From Ariolimax columbianus (lineage: Eukaryota; Mollusca; Gastropoda; Stylommatophora; Arionidae), in NCBI GenBank assembly GCA_036924085.1, contig JAVGWX010000011.1:91569819-91633818 (forward strand): a stretch of DNA of 64,000 nucleotides, given 5' to 3'. Positions 1-11,696 of this stretch are shown here, one piece after another (the first letter of the stretch is position 1; the number at the start of each line of letters is the position of its first letter). The notes beneath the pieces are model-generated. The model saw only the letters and a list, made by a program, of their open reading frames with translations. It did not search any database and had not been told where the DNA came from. The position numbers and the translations under genes are program-made.

Positions 1-190
1 CACTAACTCAAAGAATGTTACAACGTGGTACACAATAACCTAATTCAAGGAATATTACAGCATGGTACACACTAATTTAACTCAAGGAATGTTACAACAT
101 GGTACACACTAACTGAAAGAATGTTACAACGTGGTACACAATAACCTAATTCAAGGAATGTTACAACATGGTACACAATAACATAGCTAA
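1..190. repeat. Minisatellite, degenerate 32-39 bp unit, about 5 copies
   Basis: The word gaatgttacaac recurs near 13, 48 (variant), 87, 119 and 156, each time followed by a tgg-tacaca segment. The array begins outside the window. The same ttacaacatgg word occurs near 17435, in the 3' flank of the RTE-like LINE, so the unit may derive from a LINE 3' untranslated region (inference). Confidence 0.75.
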
Positions 191-199
191 CAAACAACA

Positions 200-312
200 A
201 CAATTCTGTCTACCTCAAGGAATGTTAGCACGAGCTAGATGAAATCCTTGGAACTACCAAGCTTAGTTCGATAGACTATCCTTATATTTATGAAATTCAG
301 CAAATCGTGTTC
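200..312 (-). mobile_element. LINE 3'-flank fragment (copy of 17465-17592)
   Basis: About 110 bases align by eye with 17465-17592, the sequence just beyond the stop codon of the RTE-like LINE. Shared landmarks are ctacctcaagg/ctatctcaggc, aatgttagca.gagct, cagttcg/tagttcg and the closing tgttcta.actg. It is an old 3'-end copy with no coding part. From 313 to 740 I see nothing recognisable. Confidence 0.55.
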
Positions 313-739
313 TACACTGCAGCAAGTGCGTGCTATTTGGAGAAGCTACATTGAGCCAGTTGTGTTACTGAAAGGGAAAAGATTTCCTTCTTATTTTGCC
401 TTACAGCATGTCCACCATTTGGAACGTTGAGCAATAGTGCAAATGTTTTTGATGTATAGTGAGATAACCACCTGTAAAAATTCTCCAATGCCGAATATCG
501 AATCTCCTCTCCCTTTTAAAGATCCATTTTAGTCCAACCTAAAATCAAGATGACTGCCGCGTGTTCCTGCGCAGCCGACTGGTCATCCGTCAGTCTTATC
601 TTTGCTACTCTCATCTTGAATCTCATTGACTCATAAGTTTACCTGCCACTCTCATTCCAAAATGTGACCACCTGGCATGCCATTCCAATAACTACCCTCA
701 AACTCAGACAAACCAGTCCTAACCACTAGAAAGCAACGA

Positions 740-773
740 TGCCTCTCTCTCTCTCGCTCTCTCTCTCTCTTAT
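740..773. repeat. CT/GA microsatellite
   Basis: A nearly pure CT dinucleotide run with one CG interruption. The Arg-Glu and Leu-Ser open frames across it are repeat artefacts. Confidence 0.9.
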
Positions 774-949
774 TCCAACTCAATTTGACAATGGAGTTGT
801 GTTGACCCTGGTTTTCCCTAACCTCGCTAAATACCTCATCGGTCAATGTTTGGCTTCAGAAAATAAAATGTTTTTCCTACCCCTTATGTTTTTGTACCAT
901 AGTCGACCGATTCGATGGAGATCTGTCGCAGAAGTTAAAGGGCTCTGCT

Positions 950-1803
950 CTATTCTATTTTATTCTGCACTCTAAACAAATTCAAGAAACACTAAATCTA
1001 AACACAATACAACATATTCTTTATTCCAGTAACACCACCAACTATAAACTCTCTAACAACTTAAATTCTTTCTCTCACGCGCTTGCTAAGACATTCTTAA
1101 CGCTAAACCTAACCTTATCGATACTGTTATTTTCCGGTTCTTTCTCCTCTCCTAAACTGGTCTGCTGTGTTGCGGATTGCCGCTGATGATGAAGCTCGTA
1201 GATTCTGAACCCAGGTATGACTTCTGTGGGCTTGTTCCTCTTTTCGGCGGCAGATCAAAGTGGTCTCGACGTGATCAGAATAGACTGCATGAAATCTGAT
1301 CCATGGGGTCACTGGACAACTATAAGCTTCTGACTATTTGTAATCACGACCAATACATAAAACGAAGGTAGTTACCTTGCTTGCTGCGTGTCTATCTCAA
1401 CTGCCTCTCTCCGTCGCCTAAATCTCAACTCAAATCTGCTTCATTCACATATCCTCGTCGCCTGCCCTCCACTGATCGTCTCTTTCCAAAGTACCTCTGT
1501 CTCTGAAGTGAGATGTTCTATCTCTGTGGTTCTCTCGTAATGATCTGTGAAGTGTTCTCTGTCTGTCTCTGAAGTGGTGAAGTCTATTCTCTCCGTCACC
1601 TGCTCTCACTCACCTGTCTCTCTTGAAAGTGTTCTCAGGTAATCCTTGTCACCTCTTTCTCTGTCTGGCTTTTATATTCGATCTCCATCCCCAGATCACG
1701 TGATTTCGAAAACGTCGCGCGTTTTTGTCCGTTTGCTTGTCATTATCCCCCAAGCTATTCGCGCGGTCTCCAGACGCTTATGCTCCAGCTGTAACTGTCA
1801 CAC
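950..1803 (-). mobile_element. LTR-like repeat, copy A (minus orientation)
   Basis: Read on the minus strand the block starts with tgtgacagttacagc at about 1803, has a TATA-like atataaaag near 1670, and a polyadenylation-like aataaag near 1020. That is the order TG, TATA box, poly(A) signal expected of a long terminal repeat. The first 30 bases resemble the starts of copies B (3266) and C (63441). No gag, pol or primer-binding site was recognised, so this may be a solo LTR or another promoter-bearing repeat. Confidence 0.4.
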
Positions 1804-1867
1804 ATGATATCACTGCTACAAATATGGCATTCACGATGTGACCATGACTGGGAACCATGCAATCTCT

Positions 1868-2068
1868 AAGGAAATGTCATCAGATCTGTAGACATACATG
1901 TCATCATCAGATCTGTAGACATGCATGTCATCATCAGATCTGTAAACATGCATGTCATCATCAGATCTGTAGACATACATGTCATCATCAGATCTGTAGA
2001 CATACATGTCATCATCAGATCTGTAGACATACATGTCATCATCAGATCTGTAGACATACATGTCATCT
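1868..2068. repeat. 27-bp minisatellite, about 7 copies
   Basis: Unit contains atcagatctgtagacatac, followed by atgtcatc, with very little variation (gtaaacatgc in one copy). The unit is a multiple of three, so the His/Cys-rich (+) and Asp/Tyr-rich (-) frames across it stay open by construction. It lies about 65 bases outside the TG end of LTR-like copy A. Confidence 0.92.
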
Positions 2069-2084
2069 TCAACATGTATTTTAT

Positions 2085-2215
2085 AGGTCATGTATGGTCT
2101 GGACTGAATGTCATATCTGGTCTGTTCTGAATGTCATATCTGGTCTATTATGAATGTCATGTTTGGTCTGTTCTAAATGTCATGTTTGCTCTGGCTGAAT
2201 GTCATGTCTGGTGTA
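2085..2215. repeat. Degenerate 21-25 bp repeat (tgaatgtcatgtctggtctg)
   Basis: About six imperfect copies of tgaatgtcat(a/g)tctggtct. The same unit reappears at 3268-3375 on the other side of LTR-like copy B, so B appears to be embedded in, or flanked by duplicates of, this array. Confidence 0.75.
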
Positions 2216-2235
2216 GCAGATCGCACTGTTTGCAC

Positions 2236-3266
2236 TGGGGTTATTCTAACTAAAATGTTACCACTCTCATCCACAACATTCACGACCACACACAGCAAAT
2301 AATATAGCACATAGCAGGTGGCATATTTATTATATAATACTCATACAACACTATCAAAGTGAGTGCAATGTGATACAAATAATACAAGAATACGTCTCAG
2401 CTAATTATATACTCGGGAGTTATAAGCATAAACTATTGATGTTGCTCCCACTATTCTAACCCAGTTCTTGCGGCACACACACCTCCCCTTATCTGCATCC
2501 TGAACACACTCTCAAAAACTCTTCCTCACTCAGATCCCCTCAGGCGGGTGATCTGGACATAATGCATTCAATATATTCTACGAATACTCACATATGATCT
2601 CACATAGTCGATCTACACACTCGCTAAACTCGTCAGGACATACCTCGTTCACAAGGTGTCCTGCGTACAACACACATTCAGATTACCTCTAGATACAAGA
2701 CGCCCAACACACACCTATTTGAGCGACTGGCCCAGACTCAATGGCGTATGCTATTTGATCGATCCTGTTTTATCTCTAACATTCGTACAACAGTCTATCA
2801 ATCGCTCCTCTATCAAATCGGTGAGCTAAACAGACTCCTATCTAAATTCTCAGTTTCTCGCTCCCATTCTCTGGCCAGTTTGCTTGAGCTAATCTTTGTC
2901 TAGTATTTTATAGTCTCAAGCAGTATCAGAGCTATTCAATGTATCTCTGGGGGATGGCTCTTTTCAGTCGTTATTGGAACGAATTACTCTGAACACCTGT
3001 CACTCAAATATCGCAGCAAGCTCTGCTGCCCACTTGTCTGTCACTCATCCCCCACTACCCAAATCGGAACGCCAGTGGTCAGTTCCTAGTCTAACTGTAC
3101 ACATTCTTTCTCCCACCCTGTTTTCCTTTGTTGAGACGGTGAGTGACCTTGGCGTAGTGTCCAGACAGAGAGTGACTTTGGCACACGTTCAGGTACCTTT
3201 GTTCTCAGAGTCGCCGACCACATCACCCCTGCCTGAAACGCTCATGCTCCGGATGGAACTGTTACA
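2236..3266 (-). mobile_element. LTR-like repeat, copy B (minus orientation)
   Basis: The block aligns by eye, with many changes, to 62550-63441. Shared landmarks in order are aaggtgtcctgc, acacacattcagat, agtattttatagtctca, a gtggtcag segment, agagtcgcc and a terminal tggaactgt. On the minus strand it contains gactataaaatac (TATA-like, near 2915) and aataaatat (poly(A)-like, near 2325), with the TG end at 3266. No coding sequence is recognisable. LTR is the best guess, but a non-autonomous repeat with a promoter would look the same. Confidence 0.45.
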
Positions 3267-3267
3267 C

Positions 3268-3375
3268 TGGTCTGGTATGAATGTCGTGTGTTATGTGGTC
3301 TGGTCTGAATGTCATGTCTGGGCTGAATGTCATGTCTGGTCTGAATGTCTTGTCTGATCTATATGTGATGTCTAG
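3268..3375. repeat. Second block of the 21-25 bp tgaatgtcatgtctggtctg repeat
   Basis: About five copies of the unit seen at 2085-2215, immediately outside the TG end of LTR-like copy B. 3376-3635 is unique sequence with nothing recognised. Confidence 0.7.
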
Positions 3376-3639
3376 TTTGAATGCAAAAATGACTATAGTT
3401 AAAAAAAGTTATCCAGCAACTTTCTATAATATGACATGTTAAGAGAAGACCAGAATGTCATCATATGACAGGCTCTTTAAAAAAGTTAATGTCCACTTGA
3501 AACGTCATCATGATCTGTCTGGAAGACGGCCCACCTAGACAAGGACCGCCCGCAGCAACGATCCCGTCTCTAACTCAGGATCATGTGATTAACAATCTAA
3601 GGAGACTGGCAGATGTCTCTCACGTGCCTCAACACACAT

Positions 3640-3888
3640 ATATCGCACATACAACACACACAACACACACACACACATCACACACACATATCCTACGAAG
3701 ACACACCACACACACAACACACATACATCACACGCACACATCACACACATCACATACACACATCACACCACACACAACACACACAATACACACACATCAC
3801 ACACACAACAGACACAACACACGCATCACACACATCACACACACAATACACACACATCACACACACAACACAAACACAATAAACACGA
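3640..3888. repeat. CA-rich compound microsatellite
   Basis: Cacaca and cacatcacaca words in irregular order, ending at the LINE fragment that follows. The Thr/His-rich frames across it are low-complexity artefacts. Confidence 0.9.
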
Positions 3889-3949
3889 GCGGGTAACTAC
3901 GGCCCATCCACACATCTCCACACATACCTCCACACATACCTCCACACTT

Positions 3950-4515
3950 CCACACCCCCACCCACCCAGATGTCTAGTGCTTTCTTGTCCCACTTACACA
4001 TGTCCTTGAACCTCATCTGTGGTTGGCCGACTGTTCTTGTGCCATCCGCCAACTGTCCATTGAGAATGTGACCATCTTCCATTTGACGAACACGACCAAG
4101 CCACCGTAGTCTTCGCTGCACGAGGAGAGTGTACATCTCTGGGAGACTGGCGCAGGCGTGCAGCTCTGCATCTGTCACTCTGTCCCTCCATGTAATTCAA
4201 AGAATGGATCGCAATCGTCACAGGTAGAAGTTGTTAAGTCTTTCCTCTTGTTTGTCATTTGTTATCCATGTTTCGCTACCACATAGAAGCGTGCTGGCGA
4301 CCCATTCATTCTATATTATGGCCTCAGTTGTAATTGTCAGTTTCCGATTTTCAGAAACACGCGTTGTGAGGCGAACAGCAGCTTTGCCAATGGGACTTTC
4401 AGTTGTTCGATCTAGCGAAAGCTTGTCGTTAAAGAGGGACCCCGTGTATATGAATTGATTCACAACTTTCGATATTAAATGTGGGCGGGGTATCTACTTC
4501 CTGTCCCAAAATATT
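3950..4515 (-). pseudogene. RTE/CFDP2-like LINE, C-terminal fragment
   Basis: Read on the minus strand from about 4515 to 3950, the pieces follow the C-terminal part of a CFDP2-like endonuclease/reverse-transcriptase ORF: VVNQFIYTGS (thumb), IGKAAVRL, TRVSENRKLTI, STLLCGSETW, WRDRVTDAEL, RRLRWLGRVRQMEDG and VGQPQMRFKDMCKWDKKALD. The motif order is correct. The reading frame shifts and contains stops, for example after TTEAI and upstream of IPRPHL, so it is dead. The endonuclease and RT catalytic parts are absent. Its upstream edge lies at the left arm of the foldback structure, and its downstream edge at the CA-rich tract. Confidence 0.85.
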
Positions 4516-4519
4516 TGGT

Positions 4520-4737
4520 CTATAGATGAAGCGATTACGCTACAAACCTGAATAGTCAAAGCTGTAACTGCTCGTATATTCAAATAAAGGGTCAAAACAC
4601 AAGATCCCTACCGAGCACATGTCACCACATTGGTACATGAACAATAGCTGGTCTTCACCGGTAGAGCCAGACAATCCTATTCTATGGACCAGTGCAGTCT
4701 GATTTGGTTTCAATCATTTTCTGTGTCACAAAATGTA
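4520..4737 (+). repeat. Left outer arm of the inverted structure
   Basis: From gaagcgattacgctacaaac to the first 27-bp unit this is the reverse complement of 14047-14262 with a handful of substitutions and one or two small indels. The match fades within about 10 bases outside gaagcg, which sets the outer boundary. Confidence 0.85.
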
Positions 4738-4893
4738 GCCCTGCGACTGTCTCGACTTGATGTAGCCCTGCGACTGTCTCGACATGATGTAGCCCTGTTA
4801 CTGTCTCGACTTGATGTAGCCCTACGACTGTCTCGACATGATATAGCCCTGCGACTGTCTCGACATGATGTAGCCCTGTGACTGTCTCGACAT
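4738..4893 (+). repeat. 27-bp minisatellite, left copy, about 6 units
   Basis: Each unit holds gtagccctgcgactgtctcg followed by ac(a/t)tgat. Inverted counterpart at 13945-14046 (4 units). The next array starts immediately after the last unit. Confidence 0.93.
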
Positions 4894-7800
4894 AAGCACG
4901 TGGAACAACAAACACAGGGAACAACAAACACATGAAACAACAAACACAACAAACACATGGAACAACAAACACAACAAACAAAGAGAACAAAAAACACATG
5001 GAACAACACACACAACAAAGACATGGAACAACAAACAGAAGGAACAACAAACACATGGAACAACAAACACATGAAACAAGAAACAAATGGAACAACAAAC
5101 ACATGGAACGACAAAAAAAAAACACATTAAACAACTAACACATATAACATCAAACACAACAAACACATGGAGCAACAAACACATGAAACAACAAGCACAT
5201 GGAACAACAGACACATGCAATAACAAACACATGAAAAAACAAAAACACGGATCAACAAACACATGAAACAACAAACACATGAAATAAGAAACACATGGGA
5301 CAAGAAACACATGGAACAATAAACACATGGAAGTACAAACACAAAAAACACATGGAACAACAAATACAACAAATACATGGAAAAACAAACACATGGAACA
5401 ATAAACACACGAAACACATGTAACAAGAAACACACGGAAGAATAAACACAACAAACACATAGAACAACAAACACATAAAATAATAAACACAAGGAACAAG
5501 AAACTCATGGAACAAAAAATACAGGGAACAAGTAACACATGGAATAAATAACACATGGAACAATAAACACAACACACACTTGGAACAAGAAACACATGGA
5601 ACAACAAACACATGGAACAATAAACACATGGAACAACAAACACATGGAACAACAAAGACATGGAACAATAAACGCAACAAACACATGGAACAACAAACGC
5701 ATGTAACAACAAACACATGGCACAACAAACACAACAAACACATGCAACAACAAACACAACAAACAAGTGGAACAAAAAACACATAGATCAACAAACACAA
5801 CAAAGACATGGAACAACAAACAGAAGGAACAACAAACACATGGAACAACAAACACATGGAACAACAAATATATGGAACAACAAACACATGAAACGACAAA
5901 CACAACAAACACATCAAACAACAAACACATAAAACATTAAACACAAAAAACACATGGAACAACAAACATTTGGAACAACAAACACATGGAACAACAAACG
6001 CATAGAAAAACAAACACAACAAATACGTGGAACACATGAAACAACAGAGACATGGAACAAGAAACTCATGGAACAGGAAACACATGGAACAACAAACACA
6101 TGGGACTGCAAACACATGGAACAAAAAACACAAGGAACAAAAAACAAATGGAACAACAAACACAACAGACACATGGAACAAGAAATACAACAAATACATG
6201 GAAAAACAAACACATGGAACAATACACACAAGAAACACATGTAACAAGAAACACATGGAAGAACAAACACAACAAACACATGGAACAACAAAGACATGGA
6301 ACAATAAACACAAGGAACAAAAAACTCATGGAACAAGAAACACATGGAAGAAGAAACACATGGAATAAATAACACATGGAACAACAAACACAACAAAGAC
6401 ATGGAACAACAAACACATGGAACAACAAAAACATGGAACAATAAACACATGGAACAACAAACACAACATACACATGGAACAACAAACACATGGAACAATA
6501 AACGCATGTAACAACACACACATGAAACAACAAACACAAAAAACACATGGAACAACAAACACAACAAACACATGGAACAACAAACACAACAAACAAATGA
6601 AAAAAACACCACATGGAACAACAAACACAACAAAGACATGGAATAACAAACAGAAGAAACAACAAACACATGGAACAACAAACACATGGAACAACAAACA
6701 CATGGAACGACAAACACAACAAACACATGAAACAACAAACACATATAACATCAAACACAAAAAACACATGGAACAACAAACACATGGAACAATAAACACA
6801 TGGAAAACAAACACAAGGAACAACAAATACAACAAACACATAGAACAACAAACACATGGATCAACAAACACATAGAACAATAAACACAAGGAACAAGAAA
6901 CACATGGAACAAGAAACACATGGAACAACAAACACATGGAACAATAAACACATGGAACAACAAACACAACAAACACATGGAACAACAAACACGTGGAACA
7001 ATAAACACAACAAACACATGGAACAACAAACGCATATAACAACAAACAATTGGAACAACAAACACACAAAACACATGGAACAACAAACACATGGAACAAC
7101 AAACACAACAAACAAAGGGAAAAAAAAACACATGGAACAACACACACAACAAAGACATGGAACAACAAACAGAAGGAACAACAAACACATGGAACAACAA
7201 ACACATGAAACAAGAAACAAATGGAACAACAAACACATGGAACGACAAACACAACAAACACATGAAACAACAAACACATATAACATCAAACACAACAAAC
7301 ACATGGAGCAACAAACACATGAAACAACAAGCACATGGAACAACAGACACATGCAATAACAAACACATAAAAAAACAAAAACACGGAACAACAAACACAT
7401 GAAACAACAAACACATGAAATAAGAAACACATGGGACAAGAAACACATGGAACAATAAACACATGGAAGTACAAACACAAAAAACACATGGAACAACAAA
7501 TACAACAAATACATGGAAAAACAAACACATGGAACAATAAACACACGAAACACATGTAACAAGAAACACACGGAAGAATAAACACAACAAACACATAGAA
7601 CAACAAACACATAAAATAATAAACACAAGGAACAAGAAACTCATGGAACAAGAAACACATGGAAGAAGAAACACATGGAATAAATAACACATGGAACAAC
7701 AAACACAACAAAGACATGGAACAACAAACACATGGAACAACAAAAACATGGAACAATAAACACATGGAACAACAAACACAACATACACATGGAACAACAA

Positions 7801-10800
7801 ACACATGGAACAATAAACGCATGTAACAACACACACATGAAACAACAAACACAAAAAACACATGGAACAACAAACACAACAAACACATGGAACAACAAAC
7901 ACAACAAACAAATGAAAAAAACACCACATGGAACAACAAACACAACAAAGACATGGAATAACAAACAGAAGAAACAACAAACACATGGAACAACAAACAC
8001 ATGGAACAACAAACACATGGAACGACAAACACAACAAACACATGAAACAACAAACACATATAACATCAAACACAAAAAACACATGGAACAACAAACACAT
8101 GGAACAATAAACACATGGAAAACAAACACAAGGAACAACAAATACAACAAACACTTGGAACAAGAAACACATGGAACAACAAACACATGGAACAATAAAC
8201 ACATGGAACAACAAACACATGGAACAACAAAGACATGGAACAATAAACGCAACAAACACATGGAACAACAAACGCATGTAACAACAAACACATGGCACAA
8301 CAAACACAACAAACACATGCAACAACAAACACAACAAACAAGTGGAACAAAAAACACATAGATCAACAAACACAACAAAGACATGGAACAACAAACAGAA
8401 GGAACAACAAACACATGGAACAACAAACACATGGAACAACAAATATATGGAACAACAAACACATGAAACGACAAACACAACAAACACATCAAACAACAAA
8501 CACATATAACATTAAACACAAAAAACACATGGAACAACAAACATTTGGAACAACAAACACATGGAACAACAAACGCATAGAAAAACAAACACAACAAATA
8601 CGTGGAACACATGAAACAACAGAGACATGGAACAAGAAACTCATGGAACAGGAAACACATGGAACAACAAACACATGGGACTGCAAACACATGGAACAAA
8701 AAACACAAGGAACAAAAAACAAATGGAACAACAAACACAACAGACACATGGAACAAGAAATACAACAAATACATGGAAAAACAAACACATGGAACAATAC
8801 ACACAAGAAACACATGTAACAAGAAACACATGGAAGAACAAACACAACAAACACATGGAACAACAAAGACATGGAACAATAAACACAAGGAACAAAAAAC
8901 TCATGGAACAAGAAACACATGGAAGAAGAAACACATGGAATAAATAACACATGGAACAACAAACACAACAAAGACATGGAACAACAAACACATGGAACAA
9001 CAAAAACATGGAACAATAAACACATGGAACAACAAACACAACATACACATGGAACAACAAACACATGGAACAATAAACGCATGTAACAACACACACATGA
9101 AACAACAAACACAAAAAACACATGGAACAACAAACACAACAAACACATGGAACAACAAACACAACAAACAAATGAAAAAAACACCACATGGAACAACAAA
9201 CACAACAAAGACATGGAATAACAAACAGAAGAAACAACAAACACATGGAACAACAAACACATGGAACAACAAACACATGGAACGACAAACACAACAAACA
9301 CATGAAACAACAAACACATATAACATCAAACACAAAAAACACATGGAACAACAAACACATGGAACAATAAACACATGGAAAACAAACACAAGGAACAACA
9401 AATACAACAAACACATAGAACAACAAACACATGGATCAACAAACACATAGAACAATAAACACAAGGAACAAGAAACACATGGAACAAGAAACACATGGAA
9501 CAACAAACACATGGAACAATAAACACATGGAACAACAAACACAACAAACACATGGAACAACAAACACGTGGAACAATAAACACAACAAACACATGGAACA
9601 ACAAACGCATGTAACAACAAACAATTGGAACAACAAACACACAAAACACATGGAACAACAAACACATGGAACAACAAACACAACAAACAAAGGGAAAAAA
9701 AAACACATGGAACAACACACACAACAAAGACATGGAACAACAAACAGAAGGAACAACAAACACATGGAACAACAAACACATGAAACAAGAAACAAATGGA
9801 ACAACAAACACATGGAACGACAAACACAACAAACACATGAAACAACAAACACATATAACATCAAACACAACAAACACATGGAGCAACAAACACATGAAAC
9901 AACAAGCACATGGAACAACAGACACATGCAATAACAAACACATAAAAAAACAAAAACACGGAACAACAAACACATGAAACAACAAACACATGAAATAAGA
10001 AACACATGGGACAAGAAACACATGGAACAATAAACACATGGAAGTACAAACACAAAAAACACATGGAACAACAAATACAACAAATACATGGAAAAACAAA
10101 CACATGGAACAATAAACACAAGAAACACATGTAACAAGAAACACACGGAAGAACAAACACAACAAACACATGGAACAACAAACACATGGAATAATAAACG
10201 CAAGGAACAAGAAACTCATGGAACAAGAAACACATGGAACAAGTAACACATGGAATAAATAACACATGGAACAATATACACAACACACACTTGGAACAAG
10301 AAACACATGGAACAACAAACACATGGAACAATAAACACATGGAACAACAAACACATGGAACAACAAAGACATGGAACAATAAACGCAACAAACACATGGA
10401 ACAACAAACGCATGTAACAACAAACACATGGCACAACAAACACAACAAACACATGGAACAACAAACACAACAAACAAGTGGAACAAAAAACACATAGATC
10501 AACAAACACAACAAAGACATGGAACAACAAACAGAAGGAACAACAAACACATGGAACAACAAACACATGGAACAACAAATACATGGAACAACAAACACAT
10601 GGAACGACAAACACAACAAACACATCAAACAACAAACACATATAACATTAAACACAAAAAACACATGGAAAAACAAACACATGGAACAATAAACACATGG
10701 AAAACAAACACAAGGAACAACAAATACAACAAACACATAGAACAACAAGCACATGGAACAACAAACACATAGAACAATAAACACAAGGAACAAGAAACAG

Positions 10801-11437
10801 ATGGAACAAGAAACACATGGAACAACAAACATTTGGAAAAACGAACACATGGAACAACAAACGCATAGAAAAACAAACACATGGAACACATGGAACACAT
10901 GAAACAACAAAGACATGGAACAAGAAACACATGGAACAAGAAATACATGGAACAACAAACACATGGGACTGCAAACACATAGAAAAACAAACACATATAA
11001 CAAACAAACAGAAGGAACAACAAACACAAGGAACAAGAAACACATGGAACAACAAACATAAGAAACAAAAAACACATGGAACAACAAACACAACAAACAC
11101 ATGCAACAAGAAACACATGGAGCTACAAACACATGGAACAACAAACACATGGAATAACAAACACAACAAAGACATGGAACAAGAAACACATGGAACAAGA
11201 AAAACATGGAACAACAAACACAAGGAACAACAAATACAACAAACACGTGGAACAACAAACACATGGAACAACAAAAACATGGAATAACAAACACAACAAA
11301 CAAATGGAACAAAAAACCCAAGAAACGACAAACACATGGAACAAAAAACACAACAAACACATGGAACAACAAACACAAGAAACAACAAACACATGGAACC
11401 AGAAACACAACAAACATAAGGAGCAAGAAACACATTA
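4894..11437 (+). repeat. Satellite array of the 16-bp unit cacatggaacaacaaa (left arm)
   Basis: About 6.5 kb of cacatggaacaacaaa and close variants (aacaagaaa, aacaataaa, gaacaacaaacacaa insertions). Because 16 is not divisible by three, each frame cycles through a 16-residue word: MEQQTHGTTNTWNNKH on the plus strand and MCLLFHVFVVPCVCCS on the minus strand. This explains the very long Cys/Val/Phe-rich open frames of up to about 580 codons. There is no start context, codon-use signal or family match to support translation. Confidence 0.97.
5120..10260. repeat. Higher-order repeat inside the 16-bp array (periods 1260, 1315, 2136, 2575 bp)
   Basis: Variant landmarks recur at fixed offsets. The segment holding aacaacaaaaacatgg occurs at about 6421, 7736 and 8996 (offsets 1315 and 1260, sum 2575). 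Blocks starting at about 5717, 6066, 6326, 6856 and 7091 recur 2575 bp later almost unchanged. The block 5127-5492 recurs at 7263-7628 (offset 2136) and 9838-10203 (2575). The array therefore grew by copying kilobase segments as well as single units. Confidence 0.85.
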
Positions 11438-11696
11438 AAACATAATATATCTTCCAGAAGTGTTATTGTACCGGTAGAGAAGAGGTCTTCTACACGAATG
11501 GTTGTACCGGTGGAGAAGAGGTCTTCCACACGAATGGTTGTACCGGTAGAGAAGAGGTCTTCCACACGAAAGATGTACCGGTAGAGAAGAGGTCTTCCAC
11601 ACGAATGGATGTACCGGTAGAGAAGAGGTCTTCCACACGAGCGGTTGTTTTTGTTGAAAACGTCTGTTCAACAGAGACCTGAACAGTTTTAATGTA
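11438..11696. repeat. Central spacer with a 36-bp minisatellite, about 5 copies
   Basis: From 11468 to 11648 the unit starts gtaccggtagagaagaggtc and continues ttccacacgaatggtt. It sits exactly between the two opposed 16-bp arrays and is not itself inverted. The flanks (11438-11467, 11649-11696) are short unique sequence. Confidence 0.9.

Noticed and set aside
6751..8505. 584-codon minus-strand Cys/Val/Phe-rich frame resembling a membrane or cysteine-rich protein
   Set aside because: It is the 16-residue cycling translation of a 16-bp satellite; all frames of the array look alike and none extends beyond it with non-repeat sequence.
4894..11437. Possible CRISPR array
   Set aside because: Units are contiguous 16-mers without unique spacers, in a clearly eukaryotic sequence with no cas genes.
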